Shown: positions 1-9,417, counted from the first letter of the stretch. The stretch is 64,000 nucleotides of DNA from Neobacillus sp. CF12 (GCF_030348765.1 NZ_JAUCEU010000007.1:4685501-4749500), one strand, 5' to 3'. The notes: generated from the sequence alone by a model not told the origin. A program made the numbers and translations.

Positions 1-1
1 A

Positions 2-127
2 GAAGCGATTCTACAAATGAATCTGTTAGGACATAATTTCTACGTGTTCAACAACTCTGATACGAACCGTACAAACGTAGTTTACAAGCGTAAAGATGGC
101 CGTTATGGCTTAATTGAAACACATTAA
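2..127 (+). CDS. hpf: Ribosome hibernation promoting factor, 3' end only
   Basis: The last 41 codons of a gene that begins before the window. The residues ([11 protein letters not shown], then [19 protein letters not shown]) match the C-terminal domain of the long form of HPF (YvyD), which dimerises 70S ribosomes into inactive 100S particles in stationary phase. In Bacillus this gene lies directly upstream of secA, which fits the position here, although secA is inverted. Identification rests on the conserved C-terminal block; the N-terminal domain is outside the window. Confidence 0.9.
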   Translation, partial: EAILQMNLLGHNFYVFNNSDTNRTNVVYKRKDGRYGLIETH

Positions 128-138
128 TAAAATACAAG

Positions 139-174
139 ACGCAGTTTTCGAGAAATCGGAGCTGCGTTTTTTTT
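139..174 (+). terminator. Intrinsic terminator of hpf
   Basis: The inverted repeat ACGCAG / CTGCGT closes a roughly 17-nt loop and is followed by a run of eight T. It lies 12 nt after the hpf stop codon. The next gene's ribosome site starts just after the T run. Confidence 0.8.
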
Positions 175-193
175 GAGAAGCAGGAGGTTTTTT

Positions 194-1036
194 ATGACAT
201 TTTCCATCGTAGGTTTTGATCCAGTTGAAAAAGAATGGGGCATTGCTGTTCAATCAAAATTTCTAGGGGTAGGTGCAGTAGTTCCTTGGGCAAAGGCCGG
301 CGCTGGGGCTGTTGCGACTCAGTCCTATGCCAATACCGCATATGGCCCTAAAGCTCTTGAGTTGATGGAACAAGGGAAGTCAGCACAAGAAACACTGGAA
401 TTGCTGCTTGCCGACGATCCAGATAGGGAAATGCGCCAGGTGGGACTGATTGATTCCAGAGGGAATGCTGCTACCTTTACAGGTATGGCCTGTTATGATT
501 GGGCAGGCGGGGTGACAGGCACCCATTTTGCGGCGCAGGGTAATATATTGGTGGATGAAAAAACCGTACAAGCCATGGCGCGAGTATTTACAGAAACCAA
601 CGGAACCCTCGCAGACAGGCTCCTTTCTGCATTAGACGCGGGGCAAGGAGCAGGAGGCGATAGCAGGGGGAAGCAGTCTGCTGCGCTGTATATCGTTAAA
701 GAAAAGGGTGGTTACGGTGGTTTTAATGACCGTTATATTGATTTAAGGGTAGACGATCATCCAGACCCTATTAAAGAACTGATACGAATTTATCAACTCC
801 AGCAATTATATTTTGCGCCTTCAAAGCCAGAAAGAATTACGAAGATCGAAGGAGAAATAAAAACACAGTTACTTACCCATCTGAAAAGATTGTCCTACCT
901 TAGTAGTGAGTCACAAAACAACGACGAGATAGTCAAAGCCTTAACCGCTTATATTCATACAGAAAACTTTGAAATGAGAGAACAGAGTTCTGGATTCATT
1001 GATTTAGAAGTTCTAGAGTTTATGAAAAAATCATAG
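194..1036 (+). CDS. DUF1028 family protein
   Basis: A 280-residue protein beginning MTFSIVGFDP, with a strong AGGAGG site 6 nt upstream of this ATG; an in-frame TTG 21 nt earlier lacks a ribosome site. The N-terminal two thirds carry DUF1028 hallmarks: AVQSKFLGVGAVVPWAKAG, ATQSYANT and a GQGAGGDSRGKQSA segment around residue 155. DUF1028 proteins have an Ntn-hydrolase-like fold and an uncertain substrate. The last ~80 residues form a helical extension found only in some members. No signal peptide is visible, so it is probably cytoplasmic. It is monocistronic, flanked by terminators on both sides. The family call is firm; the function is not known. Confidence 0.85.
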   Translation: MTFSIVGFDPVEKEWGIAVQSKFLGVGAVVPWAKAGAGAVATQSYANTAYGPKALELMEQGKSAQETLELLLADDPDREMRQVGLIDSRGNAATFTGMACYDWAGGVTGTHFAAQGNILVDEKTVQAMARVFTETNGTLADRLLSALDAGQGAGGDSRGKQSAALYIVKEKGGYGGFNDRYIDLRVDDHPDPIKELIRIYQLQQLYFAPSKPERITKIEGEIKTQLLTHLKRLSYLSSESQNNDEIVKALTAYIHTENFEMREQSSGFIDLEVLEFMKKS

Positions 1037-1045
1037 GTTATTCAT

Positions 1046-1072
1046 CCTCCTAATCATTTAGGAGGTTTTTTT
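1046..1072 (+). terminator. Intrinsic terminator
   Basis: A perfect 8-bp stem (CCTCCTAA / TTAGGAGG) with a 4-nt loop is followed by seven T, immediately after the DUF1028 gene. Confidence 0.85.
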
Positions 1073-1104
1073 GTGAATAAAGTACTATATATATAATGGT
1101 AATA

Positions 1105-1132
1105 TTGTTATTTACTTGAAATATAGTATAAT
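1105..1132 (+). promoter_or_regulatory. Probable sigma-A promoter
   Basis: TTGTTA and TATAAT are separated by 16 bp, about 35 nt upstream of the small membrane protein gene at 1168. Called from consensus only. Confidence 0.55.
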
Positions 1133-1167
1133 AGTTGTAATTTTTAATAAATGGAGGTAGGAGTAAA

Positions 1168-1569
1168 GTGGGAAAAGCGTATTTAAAAGTAGCAACTGTT
1201 TATTTTACGATTGGGGTCTTGGCGGGTTTGACTATGGGGATTATCCATGATTTCCGTTTTACATCTGTTCACGCCCATGTAAATTTATTAGGTTGGGTAT
1301 CTATGGCGTTATTCGGAATTATTTATCACTTTTATCCAAATGCAGCGAATTCTAAACTGGCTAAAACTCAATTCTGGCTACACAATATCGGAGTACCAGT
1401 AATGTTGGGAGGAATTGCCCTACAAGTCTTAGGTGTTTCCGCAGCGCTTCCACCAACCATCATTGGTTCATTAGCAGTAGTGATTGGTGTTATTTTATTT
1501 ATGGTCAATGTTTTTAAATACGTTGGAAAAGATTCAACACACCATTCGGATAAGAACGTATCACTTTAA
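1168..1569 (+). CDS. Small heme-copper-oxidase subunit I-like membrane protein
   Basis: A 133-residue protein with a GTG start preceded by GGAGGTAGGAG. It has four predicted transmembrane segments (about residues 7-27, 38-57, 70-91 and 95-115). The second begins with HAHVNLLGW, a histidine motif reminiscent of the heme-binding helix of NorB/cbb3-type oxidases, and it is followed by IIYHFYP. Stand-alone proteins of this length are usually annotated as cytochrome-c-oxidase-like in Bacillaceae. It is far too short to be a complete oxidase and lacks the full set of six metal-ligand histidines, so it may be a heme-binding membrane protein of unknown role. It is monocistronic. Confidence 0.6.
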   Translation: MGKAYLKVATVYFTIGVLAGLTMGIIHDFRFTSVHAHVNLLGWVSMALFGIIYHFYPNAANSKLAKTQFWLHNIGVPVMLGGIALQVLGVSAALPPTIIGSLAVVIGVILFMVNVFKYVGKDSTHHSDKNVSL

Positions 1570-1576
1570 AACCAGC

Positions 1577-1621
1577 ATGCACACATGATTTCGGACAATG
1601 AAATCATGTGTGCATTTTTTT
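1577..1621 (+). terminator. Intrinsic terminator
   Basis: A 15-bp perfect stem (1577-1591 with 1601-1615) and a 9-nt loop are followed by a T run, directly after the 133-aa membrane protein gene. Confidence 0.9.
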
Positions 1622-1769
1622 ATTACCAGATATACAATAGCTTTATTCTTCATAGGACATTTCAATAATGGTTCTTATATCTTCCTCTAATTCGTCATCC
1701 ATTTCTGCATATGTGGATGAATATGGTTAAACAAAGTGAGTAAATAATGCATAGAAGCTGCATAGAGCG

Positions 1770-2690
1770 TTGGTTTTTTTAAGTAAAAGTGACAATCAAT
1801 TAACGAGTTTCCCACATAATCTTGCGCAAGGCCCAATGCCGACAGAACAAGTCCTGCAGGAAGCATTGGAGGAGATCCAAGGTAGAAATTTTGAAACAAT
1901 GGACGAAATCAATGAGTTTTTGAACAAGAAGCTTATGAACCCATCTCAATAAAAAGGAACTGAAAATGAACAAAGAGCGTGCTCAGCAATTGGTTTACGA
2001 TGCGATGGAGGTAACTGGGCAACTTCGCGATAAACTTGCACAAGAAGCACTTACGTTAGATCCGAAATGTGTAGATGCCTATGTGATTCTTGCTGAAAAT
2101 GCTGATACCGATGAGGAAGCGATGATGCTTACCAAAAAAGGCATGGAGATTGGAGAAAAGGAACACGGGAAAGCCTATTTTAAAGCTAACAAAGGCCATT
2201 TCTGGGGTTTACTCGAAACAAGACCTTAATGCGCGCGAAAGCAGCGTATGCGGATGCGGATGCAGTTCATCAATTAGGTTATACCATGGTAATAATACGC
2301 CAATATGAACAGCTTTTAGAATTAAATCCAAATGACAACCAAGGAATTCGTTATAAGTTGTTTGGGGCTTACTTGGAAGAAGGCAAATTTGAAGCTGCAG
2401 AAGTTTTGTTGAAAGAGTATAAAGAGACGACTGCTAATGGCTTATATAACAAACTTTTACTCGAATTATATAAAAATGGTTTTTCTGCAAATGCAGCTAA
2501 ATTATTGAAAGAAGCGAAAAAAGTAAATCCTCATGTAATTCCATTTCTTTCGGGGAAAAAAAGCATCCCCATGTTTCTACCTGAAGGGTATCGGTTGGGG
2601 GATGAGAGTGAAGCAATTATTTATGCAGACGATCATTTTCAATTATGGAAAAAGATAGAGGGATTGCAGGAATGGTTGAAGAAACAATAA
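1770..2690 (+). pseudogene. Frameshifted TPR protein (ST7-like)
   Basis: Three consecutive reading frames read as one protein. The first (to 1952) gives an N-terminal segment with LAQGPMPTEQVLQEALEEI. The second (1966-2229) starts MNKERAQQLVYDAMEV and ends GHFWGLLETRP. The third begins MRAKAAYAD at 2229 and continues LNPNDNQGIRYKLFGAYLEEG to the end. Intact members of this TPR family read ...FWGLLETRPYMRARA..., so the break at about 2226-2229 looks like a single-base loss in a TAT ATG context. The first break (1950-1966) could be a second lesion or true translational coupling, since AAGGA precedes the second ATG. No clear start codon and ribosome site open the first frame. Either this is a decaying gene or the sequence has single-base errors. 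Confidence 0.7.
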
Positions 2691-2692
2691 TT

Positions 2693-2716
2693 CGAGAGGG
2701 TGTCCTCTCGTTTTTT
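2693..2716 (+). terminator. Intrinsic terminator
   Basis: A 7-bp stem (CGAGAGG / CCTCTCG) with a 4-nt loop is followed by six T, just after the TPR pseudogene. It suggests that the gene was recently a functional transcription unit. Confidence 0.85.
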
Positions 2717-2753
2717 GTTTGTGGGAAGCGGTAGGGATTAACTTTATGGTAGT

Positions 2754-2920
2754 TGGAGTGACCGAAAGTTGAGTGGAAAAGTGTTTTGGGTCAATGAAGA
2801 GGTGCTGGAGTGACCGAAAGTTGAGTGGAAAAGTGTTTTGGGTCAATGCAAAGGTGCTGGAGTGTCCGAAAGTTGAGTGGAGAAGTGTTTTGGGTTAATG
2901 CAGAGGTACTGGAGTGACCG
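2754..2920. repeat. 52-bp tandem repeat, 3.2 copies
   Basis: Units start at 2754, 2806, 2858 and 2910 (partial), each opening TGGAGTGACCGAAAGTTGAG. Copies differ at only a few positions. There are no spacers, so this is a minisatellite and not a CRISPR array. It fills the gap between the TPR pseudogene and the end of secA; no coding sequence is apparent in 2717-3024. Confidence 0.9.
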
Positions 2921-3024
2921 TACCCTAATTACCGAAAGCTTTTGGGTAACTGAAGTGGGTTCCTCGGTATACAAAGCGCAAGATATTCCATATTTATTTC
3001 TCAGTTTTCATTCTGGAAATAACA

Positions 3025-3057
3025 AGAGGGCAAGCGACTTAGAATCGCTTGCCCTCT
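3025..3057 (-). terminator. secA terminator hairpin
   Basis: A perfect 13-bp inverted repeat (3025-3037 with 3045-3057) lies 6 nt past the secA stop codon. The following T content on the minus strand is modest (TTGTTATTT). It could also block read-through from the plus strand. Confidence 0.7.
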
Positions 3058-3063
3058 AATCTT

Positions 3064-5577
3064 TTATTTCCCTGTCCCATGACAGTTCTTATATTTCTTC
3101 CCGCTTCCACAATAACAAGGATCATTACGGCCGATGTCGATTTGGTTTACTTTTGGCTTTTTCTTAACAGCTTCTCCATCTTCTTTCGGATTGACTGCCT
3201 GTCCTTTTGCAACCTCTTGGCGCTCAAGGTTATTTCTGATTTCAGCCTTCATGATATACATGGAAGCTTCTTCTTCAATCGAGAGGATCATCGCCTCAAA
3301 CATTGCGAAGCCTTCATGCTGGTATTCACGAAGTGGATCAATTTGTCCATATGCGCGAAGGTGGATACCCTGACGAAGCTGGTCCATCGCATCAATATGG
3401 TCAATCCATTTGCTGTCAACCGCACGAAGCGTAACTACTTTTTCAAATTCGCGCATTTGCTCTGGAGAAAGGATTTGTTCCTTTTCGTCGTAACGTTCTT
3501 TCACCTTTGCAAAGATAGCCTCGCTGATTTCCTCAGGGTCCTTACCACGTAATTGCTCGACCGTAATATCACCTTCACGAAGCAGGTTTGCATTTACATA
3601 ATCGATAATACCCTGCAGGTTCCATTCTTCTTCATCCTCATGCTTATTCGCATGTGCCTCGACACTCCGTTGAATGGAAGATAGAATCATTTTTTCAACA
3701 ATTTCACGCAGATTTTCTGATTCTAACACTTCATCACGCTGCGTGTAGATAATTTCACGTTGCTGACGTAATACGTCATCATATTGTAGAAGCTGCTTAC
3801 GGGCATCAAAGTTATTACCCTCAACACGTTTTTGGGCAGATTCAACCGCTCTTGAAACCATTTTACTTTGAATTGGCTGAGTATCATCCATTCCAAGTCG
3901 TTCCATCATCGCTTTCATGTTATCAGAACCGAAGCGGCGCATAAGTTCATCTTCCATTGAAAGATAGAACTGAGTTACCCCTGGGTCACCCTGACGTCCT
4001 GAACGTCCACGAAGCTGGTTATCAATCCGTCGGCTTTCATGGCGTTCTGTACCAATAACAGCAAGTCCACCTATGTCAATAACACCTTCACCAAGCTTGA
4101 TGTCTGTACCACGTCCAGCCATGTTTGTTGCGATGGTAACAGAGCCTTTATGACCCGCTTCAGCAATAATTTCCGCTTCACGCTCATGGTTTTTTGCGTT
4201 CAAAACATTGTGTTTAATTCCTTTTTTCAATAAATACTTAGAGATCAGTTCAGATGTTTCAATTGCTACTGTACCAACTAGTACTGGCTGTCCCTTTTTA
4301 TTGCGCTCAGCGATATCCTCTACCACCGCACGGAATTTGCCGTCCATGGAAGCGTAAATTAAATCTGGGCGGTCATCACGGGCAATGGGTCTATTGGTAG
4401 GAATCACGATTACGTTCATATTGTAAATATTACGGAATTCTTCCTCTTCCGTTTTCGCTGTACCGGTCATACCAGCCAGTTTCTCATACATACGGAAGTA
4501 GTTTTGGAAGGTAATCGTTGCCATGGTCATACTTTCATTTTGAACTTCCAAACCTTCTTTTGCTTCAATTGCCTGATGCAAGCCTTCACTGTAACGACGA
4601 CCCTTCATTAGACGTCCAGTAAACTGGTCAACGATGACGATTTCACCATCTTGAACCACATAATCAACATCAAGGTGCATGCTGACGTTTGCCTTTAATG
4701 CCTGGTTGATATGATGGTTCAATGTTACATGCGAGATATCAAAAAGATTCTCGATTCCAAAAGCACGCTCTGCTTTACTGATTCCTTCTTCTGTAAGCAT
4801 TACGCCTTTTGTTTTTTCATCATAGGTAAAATCACTATCTCTTGTCAGTGTTCGTACAAATGCATTTGCTTGAATATAAAGAATCGCTGATTTTTGGGCC
4901 GAACCTGAGATAATCAATGGTGTACGCGCTTCATCGATTAAGATTGAGTCTACCTCATCAATAACGGCATAAAATAGGGGGCGCTGTACTTTTTGTTCCT
5001 TATAAAGGACCATATTATCCCGTAAATAATCAAAGCCAAACTCATTGTTTGTACCATATGTAATATCACATCGATAGGCTTCCTGTTTTTCTTCCTTCGT
5101 CATGCTGTTTAAATTTAACCCGACAGTTAGGCCTAAAAATTGATATAATTGTCCCATTTCATTGGCGTCACGGCTTGCCAAGTATTCGTTTACTGTAATA
5201 ACGTGAACACCTTTGCCAGAGATGGCATTTAAATAAACCGGCATGGTTGCTGTTAACGTTTTACCTTCCCCAGTCTTCATCTCGGAAATGTTCCCTTCAT
5301 GGAGTGAAATACCCCCCATTAACTGAACATGATACGGATATAAGCCAAGCACTCGGCGGGCACCTTCACGAACAACTGCAAAGGCTTCAACTAGCAAATC
5401 TTCAAGTGATTCACCATTTTGATAGCGAGTCTTAAACTCTTCTGTTTTTTCACGGAGCTGATCGTCGCTTAGTTTTTCAGTTTCTGCTGCAAGTGCATCA
5501 ATTTGATTCGCCATTTTGTCCAGCCGTTTCAGCTCGCGCTTATTAAGGTCGAACACTTTATTTAAAATCCCCATCAT
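3064..5577 (-). CDS. secA: Preprotein translocase ATPase SecA
   Basis: An 837-residue motor of the Sec pathway, which pushes unfolded preproteins through SecYEG at the membrane. Visible features: Walker A MKTGEGKT near residue 100, the DEAD-like [16 protein letters not shown] segment near residue 207, helicase motif [12 protein letters not shown], and a C-terminal zinc-binding SEC-C motif ([19 protein letters not shown]). Length matches Bacillus SecA. The start MMGILNK follows AAAGGAG by 11 nt; the second ATG is equally possible. All secreted cytochromes encoded next door would depend on this pathway. Unlike the usual hpf-secA-prfB co-orientation, this copy faces the opposite way to its neighbours. 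Confidence 0.98.
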   Translation of the reverse strand: MMGILNKVFDLNKRELKRLDKMANQIDALAAETEKLSDDQLREKTEEFKTRYQNGESLEDLLVEAFAVVREGARRVLGLYPYHVQLMGGISLHEGNISEMKTGEGKTLTATMPVYLNAISGKGVHVITVNEYLASRDANEMGQLYQFLGLTVGLNLNSMTKEEKQEAYRCDITYGTNNEFGFDYLRDNMVLYKEQKVQRPLFYAVIDEVDSILIDEARTPLIISGSAQKSAILYIQANAFVRTLTRDSDFTYDEKTKGVMLTEEGISKAERAFGIENLFDISHVTLNHHINQALKANVSMHLDVDYVVQDGEIVIVDQFTGRLMKGRRYSEGLHQAIEAKEGLEVQNESMTMATITFQNYFRMYEKLAGMTGTAKTEEEEFRNIYNMNVIVIPTNRPIARDDRPDLIYASMDGKFRAVVEDIAERNKKGQPVLVGTVAIETSELISKYLLKKGIKHNVLNAKNHEREAEIIAEAGHKGSVTIATNMAGRGTDIKLGEGVIDIGGLAVIGTERHESRRIDNQLRGRSGRQGDPGVTQFYLSMEDELMRRFGSDNMKAMMERLGMDDTQPIQSKMVSRAVESAQKRVEGNNFDARKQLLQYDDVLRQQREIIYTQRDEVLESENLREIVEKMILSSIQRSVEAHANKHEDEEEWNLQGIIDYVNANLLREGDITVEQLRGKDPEEISEAIFAKVKERYDEKEQILSPEQMREFEKVVTLRAVDSKWIDHIDAMDQLRQGIHLRAYGQIDPLREYQHEGFAMFEAMILSIEEEASMYIMKAEIRNNLERQEVAKGQAVNPKEDGEAVKKKPKVNQIDIGRNDPCYCGSGKKYKNCHGTGK

Positions 5578-5675
5578 ATGATGAAACGCTCCTTTATATC
5601 TGATTTATCCTACTAAATAAAATTCGCTTTAATTTTAGAAAATCCTATCAAAAACATTCGATAAATATCCTTTAT

Positions 5676-5704
5676 ATCTTACCACTTCCATTTTAGAGTG
5701 ACAA
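5676..5704 (-). promoter_or_regulatory. Probable secA promoter
   Basis: On the minus strand TTGTCA and TAAGAT are separated by exactly 17 bp, about 100 nt upstream of the secA start. Confidence 0.55.
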
Positions 5705-6098
5705 CATTGTTACCGTTATGATCACATTTACAAAAATTGATCCTTCGATTTTTATAAGCGCCTTTAAATCTTCCATTTCAAAATTGTCTAATTTTTGTAT
5801 GCAAAACATTTCACGATTCACACAATAAAACATGAACTCTGATGAATAATATTAATTTATTATGTATAAATATTAGTTTCTATGCAAGTTACCAACATGA
5901 CTATATTGTTAACCTAAACCTTAATTTATCAACGTTTGCATGTTGTTTTTAGGGAGAAAGTCTTACGGTCCTACTATGAAAAAATATTCACAAATTGTAC
6001 ATTGGAAAATACTTTTGCAATGTTAGATACTACCATTAGAGAGGTTAACTTAGAAAAATATAGAGAGATAAAAATTCAGAATGGGAAGGGTGAGTCAA
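5705..6098. other. AT-rich divergent intergenic region
   Basis: An AT-rich gap between the secA promoter and the cytochrome operon, presumably holding that operon's promoter. TTGGAA (about 6002) with GATACT 18 bp downstream is a weak candidate. A short open frame from 5936 has no ribosome site and overlaps the cytochrome start, so I do not call it a gene. No convincing FNR, ResD or cre site was found by eye. Confidence 0.4.
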
Positions 6099-7484
6099 GT
6101 GGCCTTTTGGGGGAAGAAAAAAAATAAAGATATAGAACCTGAATCTAGAGAAAATAAAAAGAAGCCTGGGCTATTACGCAGACTCTGGCATAAGGTCAGA
6201 AACATAGACTGGAAGGATCCAGTTACTAGATGGAAAGCATTATTTGTTGCCCTAATCGGGTCTATTGTCATTTTTGGAGGAGGATATGGAGTTCTATCCT
6301 TTACGAACTCACCAACCTTCTGTGCCAACTGTCACGAAATGGCACCTGAAGTAACAACATTTACCGCAAGTGCTCACAGTGAAATCACCTGTGTACAGTG
6401 TCACATCAAACCTGGTTTTGTAAACATGATTACACACAAAGTAATTTCATTAAAAGAAGTATACCACCACGTAATGGGTATACCTGAACAAATTGTGCAA
6501 ACCGAACATGAAGCGGTTTCAGATGAAAACTGTTTACAGTGTCACTCTAAGAACCGTCTTGTAACAGCATCAAAAGATTTAATCGTTAACCACAAAGGAC
6601 ACATCGAAGAAGGCGTTCCATGTATCAGTTGTCACTCAGGTGTAGCACATGCGAAAATCGCTGCTCGTGGTATCAACACAGAAGAAGTTCGCGGTCATTG
6701 GACAGATGATGTTGCTCAACAAATGATGGAACAGAAATATTTATCACCAAATATGGGAACCTGTATTGACTGTCACGATAAAGTAAACAACGGTGAGAAG
6801 CCATGGAAAGATGTTGCTTATCTTGTTCCACCAAATCCGGAGCATCTGGAAGAAGCAGCTAAGAAAACTTCAAATGAAGTTAAACATGATGCAGCAACAG
6901 AAGAAGAGGCTGCAGAAGCAATTGCCAATCACGAGGAAAAGACACAAGCAATTATTTTAGAAGCAGTTGGCAAGCAGACAAAAGACGTAAAGTTATCTAT
7001 GGCTTGTGAAACTTGCCATCAAAGAGTTAAAGTTCCAGAGAATCACCGAGTTGAAAACTGGGGTGGCGATCATGGTGGTACAGCCCTTCAAGAGCTGGAC
7101 ACATGCGTAGACTGTCACCAGGATTCAAAGTGGATCAGAGATATTCCTAAGGAAGACCTAATGTCCATGCTGAAAATGGCTGAGGTTGAGGAAGAAAATA
7201 AAGACCACAAGTACACAGCCAATATGACTGTAGTAAGAGAGCAAGCTCGTATTAATAAATTCTGTAGTGCTTGTCATAGCGAACGCCCGGCAAGCCATGA
7301 AAAGAGCAATCACTGGTTAGTTGGCCATGCGAATAACGCATTATCACCAGAAGAAAAAGCAGAGTGCTTTGTCTGTCATGATCGTCAAGAACCAAAACCT
7401 GGTTCAACTGAACTAAAAGCACCAACCGATGTATATTGTGAATATTGTCATAGAACCGGATTTAAGGACGATGAGAAAAAATAA
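6099..7484 (+). CDS. Membrane-anchored decaheme cytochrome c, NapC/NrfH type
   Basis: About 461 residues. A lysine-rich N-terminus and one transmembrane helix (about residues 43-65) precede the first heme site CANCHEM (Cys75). Its Met two residues after the His is the heme-1 ligand pattern of NrfH-type quinol dehydrogenases. Ten CXXCH motifs are present (CANCH, CVQCH, CLQCH, CISCH, CIDCH, CETCH, CVDCH, CSACH, CFVCH, CEYCH), against four in classical NapC/NrfH. A Glu/Ala-rich linker separates hemes 5 and 6. I choose GTG 6099 because GGAAGGG lies 9 nt upstream; ATG 6081 is in frame but has no ribosome site. It is the first gene of a four-gene operon. Its likely job is to oxidise menaquinol and pass electrons outward. 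No CXXCK catalytic motif is present. Confidence 0.85.
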   Translation: MAFWGKKKNKDIEPESRENKKKPGLLRRLWHKVRNIDWKDPVTRWKALFVALIGSIVIFGGGYGVLSFTNSPTFCANCHEMAPEVTTFTASAHSEITCVQCHIKPGFVNMITHKVISLKEVYHHVMGIPEQIVQTEHEAVSDENCLQCHSKNRLVTASKDLIVNHKGHIEEGVPCISCHSGVAHAKIAARGINTEEVRGHWTDDVAQQMMEQKYLSPNMGTCIDCHDKVNNGEKPWKDVAYLVPPNPEHLEEAAKKTSNEVKHDAATEEEAAEAIANHEEKTQAIILEAVGKQTKDVKLSMACETCHQRVKVPENHRVENWGGDHGGTALQELDTCVDCHQDSKWIRDIPKEDLMSMLKMAEVEEENKDHKYTANMTVVREQARINKFCSACHSERPASHEKSNHWLVGHANNALSPEEKAECFVCHDRQEPKPGSTELKAPTDVYCEYCHRTGFKDDEKK

Positions 7485-7514
7485 AGCTTTGTTGTTTAAT
7501 AGGAGGGATAGTGA

Positions 7515-8696
7515 ATGGAAGAAGAACACATAGAACAGACCTCCCCTCCCCGGAAAGGCTACAAATTATTTAAATATTTGACTGTTGCAGTCATGTTTAT
7601 CGCTGTCTTTTTCTCATTAGGATTAATAGGAGTAGAAACCACTTCAAGTCAGGAATTCTGCTCCTCCTGTCATGAGATGAAGCCACAGTATTATACGTTG
7701 AAGGCTTCCAGTCATAGTGAAGTAGATTGTGTCAGCTGTCACGTTGATCCGGGAGCTAAGAATTATGCCAAAGCGCAAGTAAATGGTGTAGTTGAATTTT
7801 ATAAAAAACAAACCGACACTTATCTCGCGCCAATTAAAATGCCAAACTTAATACCAGATGAAGCATGTGAAAGATGTCACAATATGAAGAGTCGTGACGT
7901 AACTCCTTCCGGGGATATAATCATCCCTCACGATAAACATAAGACAGAAGAAATTGAGTGTGTTCAATGTCATAGTGGTACTGCACACGGGGAAATTTCA
8001 GATCGAAAAATGACCTATAAAAGTGACTACGGTAAATGGAATCATAAATTGGGTGCCTCTGTCATGAGTGACAGTAAATACATTCGTCCCCAAATGGACA
8101 CCTGTATGGAATGTCATAAGGCTAGGAAGGTAACAACCGAATGTACAGCCTGTCATGAATCGACGATGGTTCCTGATGATCACAAAACAGAGAAATTTAA
8201 AGCAGGCGATCATGGAAAAATAAAGCCTTCGGAATTAGAGACTTGTGAAAAGTGTCATTCCTATATGTCTTCTGAAGAATATGACTTATTTAAGGAAGAC
8301 CCTAGTTATAAGAAGTATTTAAATAATGAAGAAATTGACTCATCCAATGTAACGGTAAATGCATATGCCAAAACAAATACCTTCTGTAAAGAATGTCATG
8401 GTGAGCGTCCGAAAAGCCATCAAATCACATCCTTTATGTCGAAACACGGTGAGTTATCAACGGATACAGCAAAATGTTTCACTTGCCATGAGAATCGGAT
8501 TACCAGTGATGCGCCGGTTACCAAGGTCCAATGTTCTTCCTGTCATACAAGGTCTCACAAAGATAATTGGAAGAGCAAACACCCAGTAAAACTTGCAGAT
8601 AATCAAAAGTTTGAAAAAACATGCTTAAAATGCCATGTTGAAACAACCTGTACAAAATGTCATAGACCAGATAGTAATGGAAAAGCAAAGAAGTAA
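7515..8696 (+). CDS. Membrane-anchored dodecaheme cytochrome c, NapC/NrfH type
   Basis: 393 residues with one N-terminal transmembrane helix (about 20-41), then CSSCHEM (Cys49) with the NrfH-like Met ligand. Twelve CXXCH motifs follow one another (CSSCH, CVSCH, CERCH, CVQCH, CMECH, CTACH, CEKCH, CKECH, CFTCH, CSSCH, CLKCH, CTKCH), giving about one heme per 33 residues. It is a paralogue of the preceding gene: both keep CVQCHSG or CISCHSG followed by AHA/AHG, and a late CXXCHXERPXSH block. It starts 30 nt after that gene behind AGGAGGGATAGTG. It likely relays electrons from the membrane to the wall-side cytochromes. Confidence 0.85.
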   Translation: MEEEHIEQTSPPRKGYKLFKYLTVAVMFIAVFFSLGLIGVETTSSQEFCSSCHEMKPQYYTLKASSHSEVDCVSCHVDPGAKNYAKAQVNGVVEFYKKQTDTYLAPIKMPNLIPDEACERCHNMKSRDVTPSGDIIIPHDKHKTEEIECVQCHSGTAHGEISDRKMTYKSDYGKWNHKLGASVMSDSKYIRPQMDTCMECHKARKVTTECTACHESTMVPDDHKTEKFKAGDHGKIKPSELETCEKCHSYMSSEEYDLFKEDPSYKKYLNNEEIDSSNVTVNAYAKTNTFCKECHGERPKSHQITSFMSKHGELSTDTAKCFTCHENRITSDAPVTKVQCSSCHTRSHKDNWKSKHPVKLADNQKFEKTCLKCHVETTCTKCHRPDSNGKAKK

Positions 8697-8716
8697 TTTC
8701 CGAGAGGGGATTTAAT

Positions 8717-9415
8717 ATGGAAGCAGCAAAAGCACCTCAGGAAGTTGAGGGAAGAACAACCAAGAAGAAGCCCAAGACATTTAAAAAATTGACCAGTTTT
8801 CTACTATTATTCTTTACATTAGTAGTTTCAGTAGGCATTGGATATGCTCTGGGTCACTTTTATTTTTGGAATGATGTTGATATGAAAAGAGTGAATGAGC
8901 AGTTGACGTATTACAAGGAAGAGGTTAGAAAAGACCCTTCCAATCTACAAAATCGTATTGTACTAGGTTACACCTATTTTTTAAAGGGAGATAACGAAAA
9001 GGCAATTAAAGAGTTTGATTATGTTTTAGAGCAGGATAAAAACTATTATGATGCTCATTACAACTTAGGCTTAGTATTTTTAGATGAAGAACGCTATAAC
9101 GAGGCGTTGATTGAGTTTGAAAAGACGGTAAACATCGCTCCTAAAGACTATAAGGGACATGTGCAAATGGGAATCGCCTATCGCGGTTTAGAGGAATATG
9201 ATAAGGCGACAAAGGCACTAGAACAAGCAAACAAATTAGCTCCAACCAATTCTGACATTATCTATCAAATTGGAATGGTGGCTGAAGCAAAAGGTGAATA
9301 CAGTGACGCGATTGCTATTTACAAGGATGCTCTAGCCTATGACCCATTATATCAAGATGCAGTTGATGCACTTGATAGACTAAAAGACAAAGACACAAAG
9401 GCTGAAGGTGAATAA
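8717..9415 (+). CDS. Membrane-anchored TPR protein of the cytochrome operon
   Basis: 232 residues: a basic cytoplasmic N-terminus, one transmembrane helix (about 25-47), then at least three tetratricopeptide repeats from about residue 75 (for example AHYNLGLVFLDEERYNEAL and GHVQMGIAYRGLEEYDKA). TPR domains bind peptides or partner proteins. Its place between multiheme cytochrome genes suggests a role in cytochrome assembly, maturation or export; this is inference. GAGAGGGGA precedes the ATG and the gap to the upstream gene is 20 nt, so it is co-transcribed. It has no CXXCH motif. Confidence 0.8.
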   Translation: MEAAKAPQEVEGRTTKKKPKTFKKLTSFLLLFFTLVVSVGIGYALGHFYFWNDVDMKRVNEQLTYYKEEVRKDPSNLQNRIVLGYTYFLKGDNEKAIKEFDYVLEQDKNYYDAHYNLGLVFLDEERYNEALIEFEKTVNIAPKDYKGHVQMGIAYRGLEEYDKATKALEQANKLAPTNSDIIYQIGMVAEAKGEYSDAIAIYKDALAYDPLYQDAVDALDRLKDKDTKAEGE

Positions 9416-9417
9416 CA

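Noticed and set aside
1643..1726. A short minus-strand tail reading AEMDDELEEDIRTIIEMSYEE before a stop codon
   Set aside because: It looks like the C-terminal remnant of a lost gene, but 27 codons without start or recognised family are not enough to call it.
2754..2920. Possible CRISPR array
   Set aside because: The units are directly tandem with no variable spacers and no cas genes are present.
5936..6127. A 63-codon frame ahead of the decaheme gene
   Set aside because: No ribosome site, unconvincing residue composition, and it overlaps the cytochrome start in another frame.
6099..8696. NrfHA-type nitrite reductase
   Set aside because: The NrfH-like part is present, but no CXXCK catalytic heme motif characteristic of NrfA occurs in any of the cytochromes.
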